Positions 1 to 10,841 of a DNA stretch of 64,000 nucleotides are shown here, piece by piece; position 1 is the first letter of the stretch; each line of letters begins with the position of its first letter. Position numbers and translations under genes: made by a program. Origin of the DNA: Paracoccus sp. TOH (GTDB lineage Bacteria; Pseudomonadota; Alphaproteobacteria; Rhodobacterales; Rhodobacteraceae). The notes under the pieces were generated by a model. That model was not told where the DNA came from and did no database searches. It saw nothing but the letters and a program-made list of their open reading frames with translations. The DNA lies in the NCBI RefSeq assembly GCF_030388245.1, contig NZ_CP098362.1, positions 248,001-312,000 on the forward strand. The letters run 5' to 3'.

Positions 1-1
1 C

Positions 2-508
2 GATATCCGCTTCCGCATCAAGGAGAACCCGCAGCTGGCGATCCTGGACATGGACGACGGCGAGGGGATGCGGCATGGCGCGGTCTATGCCCGGCTGCGC
101 GGCCTGGGGGTCAGCGACCGGCTGGCGCGGCAATGGCTTTCGGCGCATGGCGAGGAGCAGGTGCTGGAGAAGCTCGACTATGTCGAGACCCGCAAGAATG
201 TCAAAAGCAAGCTGGGCTATCTGACCGCGGCGCTGGAGGGCAATTTCGGCCCGGTGCCCGAGCGGGCAGGGGAGGGGGGCGGCCCGAACCCGCGGGCCGA
301 GCGGCTGCGCCGCATCCTCGAGGCGGTCAAGGCCCGCACGCCCACCCAGCGCGACGCCGACAAGCGGCTGTTCCTGGCGCAGCTTTCCGATGCGCGGATG
401 CGCGATGATTTCGAGAAGCACGGCTGGATGTCGCCGCTGAACAGCACCCGCATCGCCGCCTTCTGGGAGGAGATGTCGCCGGGGCTGCTGGAGGGGCTGG
501 AGGAATAG
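2..508 (+). CDS. Plasmid replication initiator, C-terminal part (5' truncated by window edge)
   Basis: The frame is open from base 2 with no stop upstream, so this is the last ~168 residues of a longer protein that begins outside the window. The block GLGVSDRLARQWLSAHG, followed by KLDYVETRKNV and GYLTAALEGNFG, is the conserved tail I associate with plasmid replication initiators of Rhodobacterales (RepA/RPA or Rep_3-like). The remaining ~80 residues are charged and probably helical. The internal ATG at 50 is not taken as the start because the upstream codons read naturally into the same domain. If the assignment is right, this replicon is a plasmid or chromid and its origin lies just to the left. 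The family identity comes from remembered motifs, so the exact Rep class is uncertain. Confidence 0.6.
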   Translation, partial: DIRFRIKENPQLAILDMDDGEGMRHGAVYARLRGLGVSDRLARQWLSAHGEEQVLEKLDYVETRKNVKSKLGYLTAALEGNFGPVPERAGEGGGPNPRAERLRRILEAVKARTPTQRDADKRLFLAQLSDARMRDDFEKHGWMSPLNSTRIAAFWEEMSPGLLEGLEE

Positions 509-862
509 CCTGTCGCTGTCCTGTCCGGCGGGCGGGGTGATCGGGCGCCGGCGGTGGAAGCCCGTACCGGCCGGCTTGCGCGTCATGCTGCAAGCGCGGC
601 ATTTTCCATACCGATTTCGGTATGAAGAATGGTGTCAATGTAATTTTATCATCATGTCCTTGGCTTGCTATCGTCCCGGCATGGCCCATGCCGGCGGGCG
701 CGGGCAACGGGCGGCCAGGCGCCGCCGGGCGGAGGAAGACATGACATTCGCAGCCGCTGCATCGACGACCGTTTTTCCCTGTCCCGCCGGTCCCCGGTCC
801 GTCGGCCGGGCCGGGCGGCGGCGACCGCCGCACCATCCACGCCAAGAATCGAAGGGTGTTCC
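509..862. other. Intergenic promoter region of the arabinose operon
   Basis: This 354-bp region lies between the replication-protein gene and araD1. Bases 600-660 are unusually AT-rich for the window and hold the 607-624 palindrome, the likely promoter and operator of the downstream operon. Several open frames cross the region but none has a ribosome-binding site or family resemblance, so I read it as non-coding. Confidence 0.55.
607..624. promoter_or_regulatory. Perfect 18-bp palindromic operator upstream of the arabinose operon
   Basis: CATACCGA-TT-TCGGTATG is a perfect inverted repeat with 8-bp arms. It sits ~240 bp before the araD1 start, in the only AT-rich part of the leader. The size and symmetry fit a dimeric GntR- or LacI-type regulator. 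No such regulator is encoded in the visible flank, so the protein that binds it must lie elsewhere. Confidence 0.6.
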
Positions 863-1855
863 ATGTTCCTGTCGCAACTGAGACTGACCGATGGCCGCCG
901 CGCCGTGGCGCTGCGCGACGGCGGCGGCGCCCATCTGGTGCCGGGGGTGGACAGCAGCCGCGACCTGGCGCTGGCCGCCATCGCCGCCGGCCATGGCCTG
1001 GCCGAGGAGGCGCGGCGGCGCGGGCAGGGCGCCGCGGTCGATCTGGCCCAGGCCTTGGCCGAGGGGCGGATGCTGCTGCCGGTCGATCACCCGGACCCCG
1101 CGCATCTGCACCTGACCGGGACCGGCCTGACGCATCTGGGCTCGGCGGCGACGCGGGACGCGATGCATGGCGACCCGGATGCGGACGAGCTGACCGACAG
1201 CATGAAGATGTTCCGCATGGGGCTGGAGGGCGGCAAGCCGCGCCGCGGCGAGATCGGCGTGCAGCCGGAATGGTTCTACAAGGGCAACGGCCATGCCGCG
1301 GTGGCGCCGGGGGCGGCGCTGGCCTCGCCCGGTTTCGCGCTGGATGCCGGCGAGGAGCCCGAGATCGCCGGCCTCTATGTCATCGGCCCGGACGGGCGGC
1401 CGTTCCGCATGGGCTTCGCGCTGGGCAACGAGTTCTCGGACCATGTGACCGAGCGGGGCAACTATCTGTGGCTGGCGCATTCCAAGCTGCGCCCGGCCAG
1501 CTTCGGTCCCGAGATGCTGCTGGGCGCGCTGCCCCAGCATGTCGAGGGCAGAAGCCGCATCCGGCGCGACGGCGCGGTGATCTGGGAAAAGCCCTTCCTG
1601 TCGGGCGAGGCGAACATGAGCCACAGCATCACCAATCTGGAATACCACCATTTCAAATACGGGCTGTTCCGGCAGCCGGGCGACGTGCATGTGCATTTCT
1701 TCGGCACGGCGACGCTGTCCTTTGCCGACGGCTTCCAGGCCCGGCCCGGCGACTGTTTCGAGATCGAGGCGGCGGCGCTGGGCCTGCCGCTGCGCAACCC
1801 GCTGGAGGGCGCCGCCGGCGCCGGTTCCGCAACCGCCATGGTCGAGGTGCTGTGA
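863..1855 (+). CDS. araD1: FAH-family AraD1/GguC-like protein, putative 2-keto-3-deoxy-L-arabonate dehydratase
   Basis: 330-residue cytoplasmic protein of the fumarylacetoacetate-hydrolase fold in the GguC/AraD1 group. In non-phosphorylative L-arabinose clusters this group is placed at the step converting 2-keto-3-deoxy-L-arabonate to 2-oxoglutarate semialdehyde, where Azospirillum uses an unrelated DHDPS-fold enzyme. Visible hallmarks are FRMGLEGGKPRRGEIGVQPEWFYKGNG (shown here only as a landmark near residues 115-140), the GNEFSDHVTE metal-binding region and a C-terminal HFFGTATLSFADG segment. The start at 863 follows a purine-rich GAAGGGTG. The longer frame upstream reads into unrelated leader sequence. 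Its stop overlaps the next start (ATGA), so the two are translationally coupled. The catalytic role comes from context; the biochemistry of this group is thinly documented. Confidence 0.8.
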   Translation: MFLSQLRLTDGRRAVALRDGGGAHLVPGVDSSRDLALAAIAAGHGLAEEARRRGQGAAVDLAQALAEGRMLLPVDHPDPAHLHLTGTGLTHLGSAATRDAMHGDPDADELTDSMKMFRMGLEGGKPRRGEIGVQPEWFYKGNGHAAVAPGAALASPGFALDAGEEPEIAGLYVIGPDGRPFRMGFALGNEFSDHVTERGNYLWLAHSKLRPASFGPEMLLGALPQHVEGRSRIRRDGAVIWEKPFLSGEANMSHSITNLEYHHFKYGLFRQPGDVHVHFFGTATLSFADGFQARPGDCFEIEAAALGLPLRNPLEGAAGAGSATAMVEVL

Positions 1856-3603
1856 TGGGCAATCGTTTCACCCCCGCCCCCTGGCCGCGCCGGCTGCGCT
1901 CGCAGGAATGGTATGGCGGCACCTCGCGCGATGCGATCTATCATCGCGGCTGGATGAAGAACCAGGGCTGGCCGCATGACCTGTTCGACGGCCGCCCGGT
2001 GATCGGCATCCTGAACACCTGGTCGGACCTGACGCCCTGCAACGGCCATCTGCGCGAGTTGGCGGAAAAGGTGAAGGCCGGGATCTGGGAGGCCGGCGGC
2101 TTCCCGGTCGAGGTGCCGGTGTTCTCGGCCAGCGAGAACACCTTCCGCCCGACCGCGATGATGTTTCGCAACCTCGCGGCGCTGGCCATCGAGGAGACGA
2201 TCCGCGGCCAGCCGATGGACGGCGCCGTGCTGCTGGTCGGCTGCGACAAGACCACGCCCAGCCTGCTGATGGCGGCGGCCTCGACCGACATTCCCTCGAT
2301 CATCGTCACCGGCGGCCCGATGCTGAACGGCTATTTCCGCGGCGAGCGCGTGGGCTCGGGCACGCATCTGTGGAAGTTCAGCGAGGCGGTGAAGGCCGGC
2401 GAGATGACGCAGGAGGAGTTCCTGGAGGCCGAGGCGAGCATGTCCCGCTCATCCGGGACCTGCAACACCATGGGCACCGCCAGCACCATGGCGAGCATGG
2501 CCGAGGCGCTGGGGATGGCGCTGTCCGGCAATGCGGCGATCCCAGCGGTGGACAGTCGCCGCCGCGTCATCGCGCAGCTGTCCGGCCGGCGCATCGTGCA
2601 GATGGTCAAGGACGACCTGAAGCCCAGCGACATCCTGACCAAGCCGGCCTTCGAGAACGCGATCCGCACCAACGGCGCCATCGGCGGCTCGACCAATGCC
2701 GTGGTGCATCTGCTGGCGCTGGCCGGCCGGGTCGGGGTGGATCTGACGTTGGACGACTGGGACCGCTGCGGCCGCGACGTCAAGACCATCGTGAACCTGA
2801 TGCCCTCGGGGGAATACCTGATGGAGGAGTTCTTCTATGCCGGCGGGTTGCCGGTGGTCATCAAGCGGCTGGGCGAGGCCGGGCAGTTGCACAAGGACGC
2901 GCTGACCGTCAGCGGCGCCACGATCTGGGACGAGGTCAAGGACGTGGTGAACTGGAACGAGGACGTGATCCTGCCCGCCGACCGGCCGCTGACCGACCAG
3001 GGCGGCATCGCGGTCCTGCGCGGCAACCTGGCGCCCAAGGGGGCGGTGCTGAAGCCCTCGGCCGCCAGCCCGCATCTGCTGGTGCATCGCGGCCGCGCCG
3101 TCGTCTTCGAGGATATCGACGATTACAAGCGCAAGATCGAGGACGAGGCGCTGGATATCGACGAGACCTGCGTCATGGTGCTGAAGAATTGCGGCCCCAA
3201 GGGCTATCCCGGCATGGCCGAGGTCGGCAATATGGGCCTGCCGCCCAAGGTGCTGAAAAAGGGCATCACCGACATGGTGCGGATTTCCGACGCGCGCATG
3301 TCGGGGACGGCTTACGGCACCGTGGTCCTGCACACCTCGCCCGAGGCGGCGGCGGGCGGGCCGCTGGCGGTGGTGCGCGACGGCGACATGATCGAGCTGG
3401 ACGTGCCGAACCGCCGGCTGCACCTGGACATTTCGGACGCGGAACTGGCCGAGCGGCTGGCGGCGTGGAGGCCGCTGCCCGACCAGCCCGCCAGCGGCTA
3501 TGCCTGGCTGCATCAGGTGCATGTCATGGGCGCGGATACCGGCGCGGACCTGGATTTCCTGCGCGGCTGCCGCGGCAACCCGGTCGGAAAGGACAGCCAC
3601 TGA
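1855..3603 (+). CDS. araC: L-arabonate dehydratase (IlvD/EDD family)
   Basis: 582-residue Fe-S dehydratase that removes water from an aldonate (L-arabonate, possibly also D-fuconate or D-galactonate) to give the 2-keto-3-deoxy acid. The three cluster cysteines are visible in TPCNGH (C62), VGCDKTTP (C130) and SGTCNTMG (C203). Their spacing of 68 and 73 residues is the same as I recall for the crystallised Rhizobium leguminosarum L-arabinonate dehydratase (C59, C127, C200). The C-terminal ISDARMSGTAYGT segment carries the catalytic serine. The ATG at 1855 overlaps the preceding stop; longer readings upstream are araD1 in the wrong frame. Length is normal for the sugar-acid branch. Dihydroxy-acid dehydratase (IlvD) is less likely given the operon. 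Confidence 0.9.
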   Translation: MGNRFTPAPWPRRLRSQEWYGGTSRDAIYHRGWMKNQGWPHDLFDGRPVIGILNTWSDLTPCNGHLRELAEKVKAGIWEAGGFPVEVPVFSASENTFRPTAMMFRNLAALAIEETIRGQPMDGAVLLVGCDKTTPSLLMAAASTDIPSIIVTGGPMLNGYFRGERVGSGTHLWKFSEAVKAGEMTQEEFLEAEASMSRSSGTCNTMGTASTMASMAEALGMALSGNAAIPAVDSRRRVIAQLSGRRIVQMVKDDLKPSDILTKPAFENAIRTNGAIGGSTNAVVHLLALAGRVGVDLTLDDWDRCGRDVKTIVNLMPSGEYLMEEFFYAGGLPVVIKRLGEAGQLHKDALTVSGATIWDEVKDVVNWNEDVILPADRPLTDQGGIAVLRGNLAPKGAVLKPSAASPHLLVHRGRAVVFEDIDDYKRKIEDEALDIDETCVMVLKNCGPKGYPGMAEVGNMGLPPKVLKKGITDMVRISDARMSGTAYGTVVLHTSPEAAAGGPLAVVRDGDMIELDVPNRRLHLDISDAELAERLAAWRPLPDQPASGYAWLHQVHVMGADTGADLDFLRGCRGNPVGKDSH

Positions 3604-4514
3604 TGAAACTCGCGCTCGTCGGCATCGGCAAGATCGCGCTGGACCAGCACGTTCCGGCGCTGGCCTCCAGCCCGGACTGGGAACTGGCCGCGACGGTCAG
3701 CCGCCATGGCCGCGCCCCGGGCATCGAGGCCTTCCCGCGCATCGAGGACATGCTCGACGCCCGCCCCGACATCGGCGCGGTCAGCCTGTGCCTGCCGCCC
3801 GTGCCCCGTTTCGAGGCCGCGCAGGCGGTCTTGCGCGCCGGGCGTCACCTGATGCTGGAAAAGCCGCCCGGCGCGACGCTCTCCGAGGTGCATATCCTGC
3901 GCGATCTGGCACAGGCGCAGGGGGTGACGATCTTTGCCACCTGGCATTCGCGCATGGCCCATGCCGTTGCCGCCGCCAAGGCATGGCTGGCCGATCGCGT
4001 GATCCACGAGGGCCGGATCATTTGGCGCGAGGACGTGCGCAAATGGCATCCCGGCCAGGACTGGATCTTCGAGGCCGGCGGCATGGGCGTCTTCGACCCC
4101 GGCATCAACGCGCTGTCGATCCTGACCGAGATCCTGCCGATGCCGGTGCATCTGCGCGCCGCCGAGCTGGATTTCCCGGAAAACCGCCAGGCCCCCATCG
4201 CCGCGCGGCTGGCGCTGTCGGCCAATATCACCGCCGATTTCGACTTTCGCCAGCAGGGCCCGCAGACCTGGGACATGGAGTTCCGGACCGACGCCGGCCG
4301 CCTCGCGCTGCGGCTGGGCGGCAATGTGCTGGAGATCGACGGCACCGAGGCCGGCGGGCAGGCCAGCATCATGGGCGAATATCCGGCGCTTTACGCGCGC
4401 ATGGCGCGGCTGGTGCGCGAGGGCGCATCCGAGGTGGACCTGTCGCCCATGGTGCTGGTGGCGGATGCCTTCACCCTTGGCAGCCGCAACACCGTGGACG
4501 CATTCGACTTCTGA
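3603..4514 (+). CDS. araA: L-arabinose 1-dehydrogenase (Gfo/Idh/MocA family)
   Basis: 303-residue NAD(P)-dependent dehydrogenase, the probable first step: oxidation of L-arabinose (or D-galactose/D-fucose) to the aldonolactone. The N-terminal Rossmann fold begins VGIGKIALDQHVPAL. The catalytic lysine sits in LEKPPG (K87), with D165 and N169 in FDPGIN. The K-to-D spacing of 78 and D-to-N spacing of 4 equal those of the Azospirillum brasilense enzyme (K91, D169, N173), as I remember it. The ATG overlaps the preceding TGA, continuing the coupled operon. No separate lactonase is seen in the cluster; the lactone may open spontaneously or be handled by an unlinked enzyme. Confidence 0.85.
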   Translation: MKLALVGIGKIALDQHVPALASSPDWELAATVSRHGRAPGIEAFPRIEDMLDARPDIGAVSLCLPPVPRFEAAQAVLRAGRHLMLEKPPGATLSEVHILRDLAQAQGVTIFATWHSRMAHAVAAAKAWLADRVIHEGRIIWREDVRKWHPGQDWIFEAGGMGVFDPGINALSILTEILPMPVHLRAAELDFPENRQAPIAARLALSANITADFDFRQQGPQTWDMEFRTDAGRLALRLGGNVLEIDGTEAGGQASIMGEYPALYARMARLVREGASEVDLSPMVLVADAFTLGSRNTVDAFDF

Positions 4515-4524
4515 AGGAAAACCG

Positions 4525-6030
4525 ATGGGCTGGACACCGCAAGGCAAGCATCTGATCGCGGGGGCATGGATCGGGGGCGAGGCGCGCTTCCGTTCCGCCC
4601 CCGCGCATGGCCCGGCGCATGGTTTCGCCGGCGGCAGCGCCGATCTGGTGGACCGCGCCTGCGCGGCGGCCGAGGAGGCGTTCTGCACCTATGGCTGGAC
4701 CGCGCGCGAAGAACGCGCGGCTTTCCTTGACGCCATCGCCGGTGAAATCGAGGCGCGGGCCGAGGCGATCACCGCCATCGGCACGCAGGAAACCGGCCTG
4801 CCCGAGGCCCGCCTGCAAGGCGAGCGCGGCCGCACCGTCGGCCAGTTGCGGCTGTTCGCGGACCATATCCGCAAGGGCGATTACCTCGACCGCCGCCACG
4901 ACAAGGCGCTGCCCGACCGCCAGCCGCCGCGTCCCGACCTGCGGCTGATCCAGCGCCCGATCGGGCCGGTGGCGGTGTTCGGCGCCTCGAACTTCCCGCT
5001 GGCGTTTTCGACGGCGGGCGGCGACACCGCCTCGGCCCTGGCGGCGGGCTGCCCGGTGGTGGTCAAGGGCCACCCCGCCCATCCCGGCACCGGCGAAATC
5101 GTGGCCGAGGCCATCCATGCCGCGATCCGCGCCACCGGCATGCCCGCCGGCAGTTTCGGCTTCATCCACGGCGACCGGCATGAGGTCGGCGCGGCGCTGG
5201 TGCAGCACCCGCTGATCCGCGCCGTGGGCTTCACCGGCAGCCTGCGCGGCGGCCGGGCGCTTTACGACCTTTGCGCGGCGCGGCCCGAGCCGATCCCCTT
5301 CTTCGGCGAGCTCGGCAGCATCAACCCCTGTTTCGTGCTGCCCGGGGCCTTCGCGGCGCGGGGCGCGCAGATCGCCCGCGACTGGACCGCCAGCCTGACC
5401 ATGGGCGCGGGCCAGTTCTGCACCAATCCGGGCCTGCTGGTGCTGCGCGCCGAGGATGCCGACACCTTCACCGCCGCCGCCGTCGAGGCGCTGGCGGACG
5501 CCCCGGAACAGGTCATGCTGACCGAGGGCATCGCCGAGGCCTATCGCGCAGGCGCCGCCCGTATCGGAGCCCATGCCGCGGCGGTGCTTGAACAGGACAG
5601 CCGGGGCCGCAACGCGCGGCCCGGCATCTACCGGAGCAGCGCGCGGGACTTCCTGCACAGCCACGACCTGGGGGAAGAGGTCTTCGGCCCGCTCGGCCTT
5701 GTCGTCACCACCACCTCGGACGACGAGATGCTGGGCCTTGCCCGCGCGCTGGACGGCCAGCTGACCGCCAGCTTGCAGATGGAGGCCGGCGACACCGCGC
5801 TGGCCCGGCGGCTGATGCCGGTCCTGGAACGCAAGGCCGGCCGGGTGCTGGCCAATGGCTGGCCCACCGGGGTCGAGGTCTGCGACGCCATGGTGCATGG
5901 CGGGCCTTACCCAGCCTCGACGAATTTCGGCGCCACCAGCGTCGGCACTCTGGCGATCCGCCGCTTCCTGCGGCCGGTCTGCTTCCAGAACCTGCCCGAC
6001 GCGCTGCTGCCGGAGGATTTGCGGGGCTGA
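4525..6030 (+). CDS. 2-oxoglutarate semialdehyde (2,5-dioxovalerate) dehydrogenase
   Basis: 501-residue aldehyde dehydrogenase that oxidises 2-oxoglutarate semialdehyde to 2-oxoglutarate, the last step before the TCA cycle. The general base is E262 in FGELGSINP and the catalytic cysteine is ~C299 in GAGQFCTNPG, both characteristic of the KGSADH branch of the ALDH superfamily. The NAD(P)-binding region around FGASNFPLAFSTAGGD is intact. The start at 4525 follows GAAGGAAAA at good spacing, 10 bp after the araA stop; the longer frame upstream is out-of-frame araA. Being last of the four enzyme genes is consistent with the pathway order. Confidence 0.9.
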   Translation: MGWTPQGKHLIAGAWIGGEARFRSAPAHGPAHGFAGGSADLVDRACAAAEEAFCTYGWTAREERAAFLDAIAGEIEARAEAITAIGTQETGLPEARLQGERGRTVGQLRLFADHIRKGDYLDRRHDKALPDRQPPRPDLRLIQRPIGPVAVFGASNFPLAFSTAGGDTASALAAGCPVVVKGHPAHPGTGEIVAEAIHAAIRATGMPAGSFGFIHGDRHEVGAALVQHPLIRAVGFTGSLRGGRALYDLCAARPEPIPFFGELGSINPCFVLPGAFAARGAQIARDWTASLTMGAGQFCTNPGLLVLRAEDADTFTAAAVEALADAPEQVMLTEGIAEAYRAGAARIGAHAAAVLEQDSRGRNARPGIYRSSARDFLHSHDLGEEVFGPLGLVVTTTSDDEMLGLARALDGQLTASLQMEAGDTALARRLMPVLERKAGRVLANGWPTGVEVCDAMVHGGPYPASTNFGATSVGTLAIRRFLRPVCFQNLPDALLPEDLRG

Positions 6031-6073
6031 GAGGAGCGGCCCCGACCACAACGGTCATAACAGGGAGGAAACC

Positions 6074-7036
6074 ATGACCAGATTCCTGATGAGCACCGCC
6101 GCCGCTGCCGCGCTGGCGATCTCGGCCACGGCCGCGCTGGCCGAGGGCGAAACCATCGGCTTTTCCCAGATCGGCTCGGAATCCGGCTGGCGCGCGGCCG
6201 AGACCACGCTGACCAAGACCCAGGCCGAGGAGCGCGGCCTGAAGCTGCAATTCTCGGACGCGCAGCAGAAGCAGGAAAACCAGATCGCCGCGATCCGCTC
6301 CTTCATCGCGCAGGGCGTGGACGCGATCCTGCTGGCGCCGGTCGTCGCCACCGGCTGGGACGCCGTGCTGCAAGAGGCCAAGGAGGCCGAGATCCCGGTC
6401 GTGCTGCTGGACCGGCAGGTGGACAGTTCGGACGACCTCTATCTGACCGCCGTCGGCTCGAACCTGGTGCATGAGGGCGAGGTCGCCGGCAAATGGCTGG
6501 TCGATACCGTCGGCGACAAGGAATGCCGCGTGGTCGAGCTGCAGGGCACCACCGGATCGAGCCCGGCCATCGACCGCAAGAAGGGCTTCGAGAACGCGCT
6601 GGCCGGTCATGACAACCTGAAGATCGTGCGCAGCCAGACCGGCGATTTCACCCGCGCCCAGGGCAAGGAGGTGATGGAGAGCTTCCTGCAGGCCGAGAAC
6701 GGCGGCAAGGACATCTGCGCGCTTTACGCCCATAACGACGACATGGCGGTCGGCGCGATCCAGGCCATCAAGGAGGCCGGGCTGAAGCCGGGCACCGACA
6801 TCCTGGTCGTCTCGATCGACGGCGTTCCGGACCTGTTCCAGGCCATGGCCAATGGCGAGGCGAACGCCACCGTCGAGCTGACCCCGAACATGGCCGGCCC
6901 GGCCTTCGACGCGCTCGCCGCCTATTGGAAGGACGGCACCCAGCCGGCGAAGTTCCTGCAGACCGAGTCGAAGCTCTATACCCAGGCCGACGATCCCGCC
7001 GGCGAATACGAGCGGCGCAAGGGCCTGGGCTACTGA
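6074..7036 (+). CDS. ytfQ: Periplasmic sugar-binding protein of ABC importer (YtfQ-like)
   Basis: 320-residue periplasmic-binding protein 1 family protein. A clear Sec signal peptide (RFLMSTAAAAALAISATA, cleaved near ALA-EGE) precedes the mature start ETIGFSQIGSESGWR, a pattern very close to E. coli YtfQ, the galactofuranose binder. It should deliver a pentose or hexose, most simply L-arabinose or galactofuranose, to the downstream ATPase and permeases. The strong ribosome-binding site GGGAGGAAA lies 5 bases before the ATG and fits the high expression expected of a binding protein. Substrate cannot be set from sequence alone; the adjacent arabinose oxidation genes are the best guide. Confidence 0.88.
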   Translation: MTRFLMSTAAAAALAISATAALAEGETIGFSQIGSESGWRAAETTLTKTQAEERGLKLQFSDAQQKQENQIAAIRSFIAQGVDAILLAPVVATGWDAVLQEAKEAEIPVVLLDRQVDSSDDLYLTAVGSNLVHEGEVAGKWLVDTVGDKECRVVELQGTTGSSPAIDRKKGFENALAGHDNLKIVRSQTGDFTRAQGKEVMESFLQAENGGKDICALYAHNDDMAVGAIQAIKEAGLKPGTDILVVSIDGVPDLFQAMANGEANATVELTPNMAGPAFDALAAYWKDGTQPAKFLQTESKLYTQADDPAGEYERRKGLGY

Positions 7037-7092
7037 CAGCCAGCGGCCGGGCTGCCGTCGCGCGGCCCGGCAACCGGCAGAAGGGGGGCACG

Positions 7093-8585
<1,493 letters not shown>

Positions 8586-8589
<4 letters not shown>

Positions 8590-9605
8590 CCCTGCTGAAA
8601 CGCATCGCCCCGCAACTGGTGGCGCTGGCGCTGCTGGTGGCGCTGGTGACGGTGTTCTATCCGGGGTTCCTGAAGATCGGCATCAGCGGCGACCGGCTGG
8701 TCGGGCCGATGATCGACGTCTTGAAGCGCGGCGCGCCGGTGGCGCTGCTGGCCGTGGGCATGACGCTGGTCATCGCCACGCGCGGCATCGACCTGTCGGT
8801 CGGCACCACCATGGCGATCTGCGGCGCGGTCGCCGCATGGGCCGTGGCCGGCGGCTGGGGGCTGGTGCCCGCGCTGCTGCTGGCGCTGGCCGCCGGTGCG
8901 CTCGCGGGGCTGTGGAACGGGCTCTTGGTCGCCGTGGTCGGCATCCAGCCCTTTGTCGCGACGCTGATCCTGATGACCATGGGGCGCGGTATCGCCCAGC
9001 TGATCACCGAGGGCCGCATCCTGACCTTCAACGACGCCGGCTTCGCCTTCTTCGGCTCGGGCAGCCTGCTGGGCCTGCCGGTGCCGGCCTGGCTGTGGCT
9101 GGCCTGCGGCCTCGGCATGGCGGCGCTGATGCGGCGCAGCGCGCTTGGCCTGCTGGTCGAATCCATCGGCATCAATCGCCGCGCCAGCGCCCTGGCCGGG
9201 GTGAACGCCACGGTGCTGCTGATCGCGGTCTATGTCGTCTTGGGGCTTTGCGCGGCGCTGGCCGGGATCGTCGTCACCGCCGACATCCGCGGCGCCGACG
9301 CCAACAATGCCGGGCTGTGGCTGGAGCTGGACGCCATCCTTGCCGTGGTGATCGGCGGCAATTCCCTGCTGGGCGGGCGGTTTTCCATCATCGCCTCGCT
9401 TCTGGGCGCGCTCATCATCCAGACCATCGACACCGGCATCCTGCTGGCCGGGTTCCCGTCCGAATACAACCTGGTCATCAAGGCCGGGCTGGTGCTGGTG
9501 ATCCTGGTGCTGCAATCGCCGCGCATCGCCGGGGAATGGCGGCTGTGGCGCGACAGCCACCGCGCCAGCCGCGAGGCCGCGCTGCACCGAGGAGCCGCGA
9601 AATGA
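8586..9605 (+). CDS. ytfT: Sugar ABC importer permease (YtfT-like)
   Basis: 339-residue integral membrane permease of the BPD_transp_2 (RbsC) family with about nine hydrophobic segments. The family signature MTLVIATRGIDLSVGT is near residues 59-74, and the C-terminal LLGGRFSIIASLLGALIIQTI region is typical. ATGA overlaps join it to ytfR upstream and yjfF downstream. Having two distinct permeases rather than one homodimeric permease separates this system from arabinose/galactose GguAB and matches the YtfQRT-YjfF layout. Confidence 0.9.
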
Positions 9606-10573
9606 ACACCCGCGCCCTGCCGCTTTACGCGACCGTCGTGATCTTCCTGCTGGCCTGGCTGCTGTGCTGGCTGCAATTCCCGAACATCCTGTCCACGCGG
9701 GTGGTGGGCAATCTGCTGACCGACAACGCCTATCTGGGCATCGTCGCGGTCGGCATGACGCTGGTGATCCTGTCGGGCGGCATCGACCTGTCGGTGGGCA
9801 GCGTCATCGCGTTTTCCGGCGTCTTCATCGCCGTGATCCTGCGCGAGACGTCGCTGCACCCGCTGGTGGTCTTCGCCCTGCTGCTGGCGCTGACCACCGC
9901 CTTCGGCGCGGCCATGGGCTTTCTGATCGACCGGCTGGCGATGCCCGCCTTCATCGTCACGCTGGCCGGCATGTTCCTGGCGCGCGGCGCGGCCTATATG
10001 CTGTCCATCGACTCGGTGCCGATCGCGCATCCCTTCTACAAGACCCTGCAATCGGCCTATTGGCTGATGCCGGGCAAGGGCCGGCTGACGCTGATCGGCG
10101 TCGTCATGCTGCTGACCGTGCTGGCGGGCATGGTCGTCGCCCACAAGACCCGCTTCGGCGCCTCGGTCTATGCGCTGGGCGGCGGCGAGGCGACGGCGCG
10201 GCTGATGGGCGTCCGGCAAGGCCGCACCACGATGCTGGTCTATGCCTTTTCCGGGCTGATGGCGGGGCTCTCGGGGATCGTGTTCTCGATCTACACCGGC
10301 TCGGGCTATTCGCTGGCGACGGTGGGGACGGAACTGACCGCCATCGCGGCGGTGGTGATCGGCGGCACGCTGCTGACCGGCGGCGCGGGCTATATGTTCG
10401 GCACGCTGGTCGGCGTGCTGACCATGGGGCTGATCCAGACCTATATCGTCTTCGACGGCACGCTGTCGAGCTGGTGGACCAAGATCGTCATCGGCGTGCT
10501 GCTGCTGGTATTCATCCTGCTGCAGAAGGGCCTGCTGAAGCTGTCGCAATCCCGGCTTGCCGCCGGGGCCTGA
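9602..10573 (+). CDS. yjfF: Sugar ABC importer second permease (YjfF-like)
   Basis: 323-residue RbsC-family permease, the partner of YtfT. It carries MTLVILSGGIDLSVGS near residues 50-65, which marks the family, and about ten membrane segments. The start overlaps the ytfT stop. It closes the arabinose operon: the next gene, bioM, is 268 bp away and belongs to a different pathway. Confidence 0.9.
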   Translation: MNTRALPLYATVVIFLLAWLLCWLQFPNILSTRVVGNLLTDNAYLGIVAVGMTLVILSGGIDLSVGSVIAFSGVFIAVILRETSLHPLVVFALLLALTTAFGAAMGFLIDRLAMPAFIVTLAGMFLARGAAYMLSIDSVPIAHPFYKTLQSAYWLMPGKGRLTLIGVVMLLTVLAGMVVAHKTRFGASVYALGGGEATARLMGVRQGRTTMLVYAFSGLMAGLSGIVFSIYTGSGYSLATVGTELTAIAAVVIGGTLLTGGAGYMFGTLVGVLTMGLIQTYIVFDGTLSSWWTKIVIGVLLLVFILLQKGLLKLSQSRLAAGA

Positions 10574-10841
10574 GGGCGCATGTGCCGGGGACCGGTTTCC
10601 CGGCCCCGGCTGGAGCTTGACCGCCGGGTTCGGAGCCTTCCGGCGGCGACCCGGGTGCGAGTGCGGCCCGGCGCCCGCCCAGCACCCCGGCCGGCCGCGC
10701 TGCCCAGGGCCGCGATTGCAGATCCGTCGGACTTGCTTGTCTCTTTGCGTCGAGCCGTTTTTCCGGCCCATGGCCCTTGCGCGGCGGGCCGGTTGCGGAC
10801 ATCAAGCGGGCCAGACCAACCGGAAGCCGAAACCGCCCGCC

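Noticed and set aside
1462..2367. Long minus-strand open frames opposite the arabinose and other operons
   Set aside because: They mirror real plus-strand genes, are rich in His/Arg/Gln typical of antisense frames in high-GC DNA, and have no ribosome sites.
10574..10841. Biotin riboswitch-like or BioR operator before bioM
   Set aside because: I looked for the TTATAGATA-type BioR palindrome and structured leader and found neither; only a short GC hairpin follows the yjfF stop.
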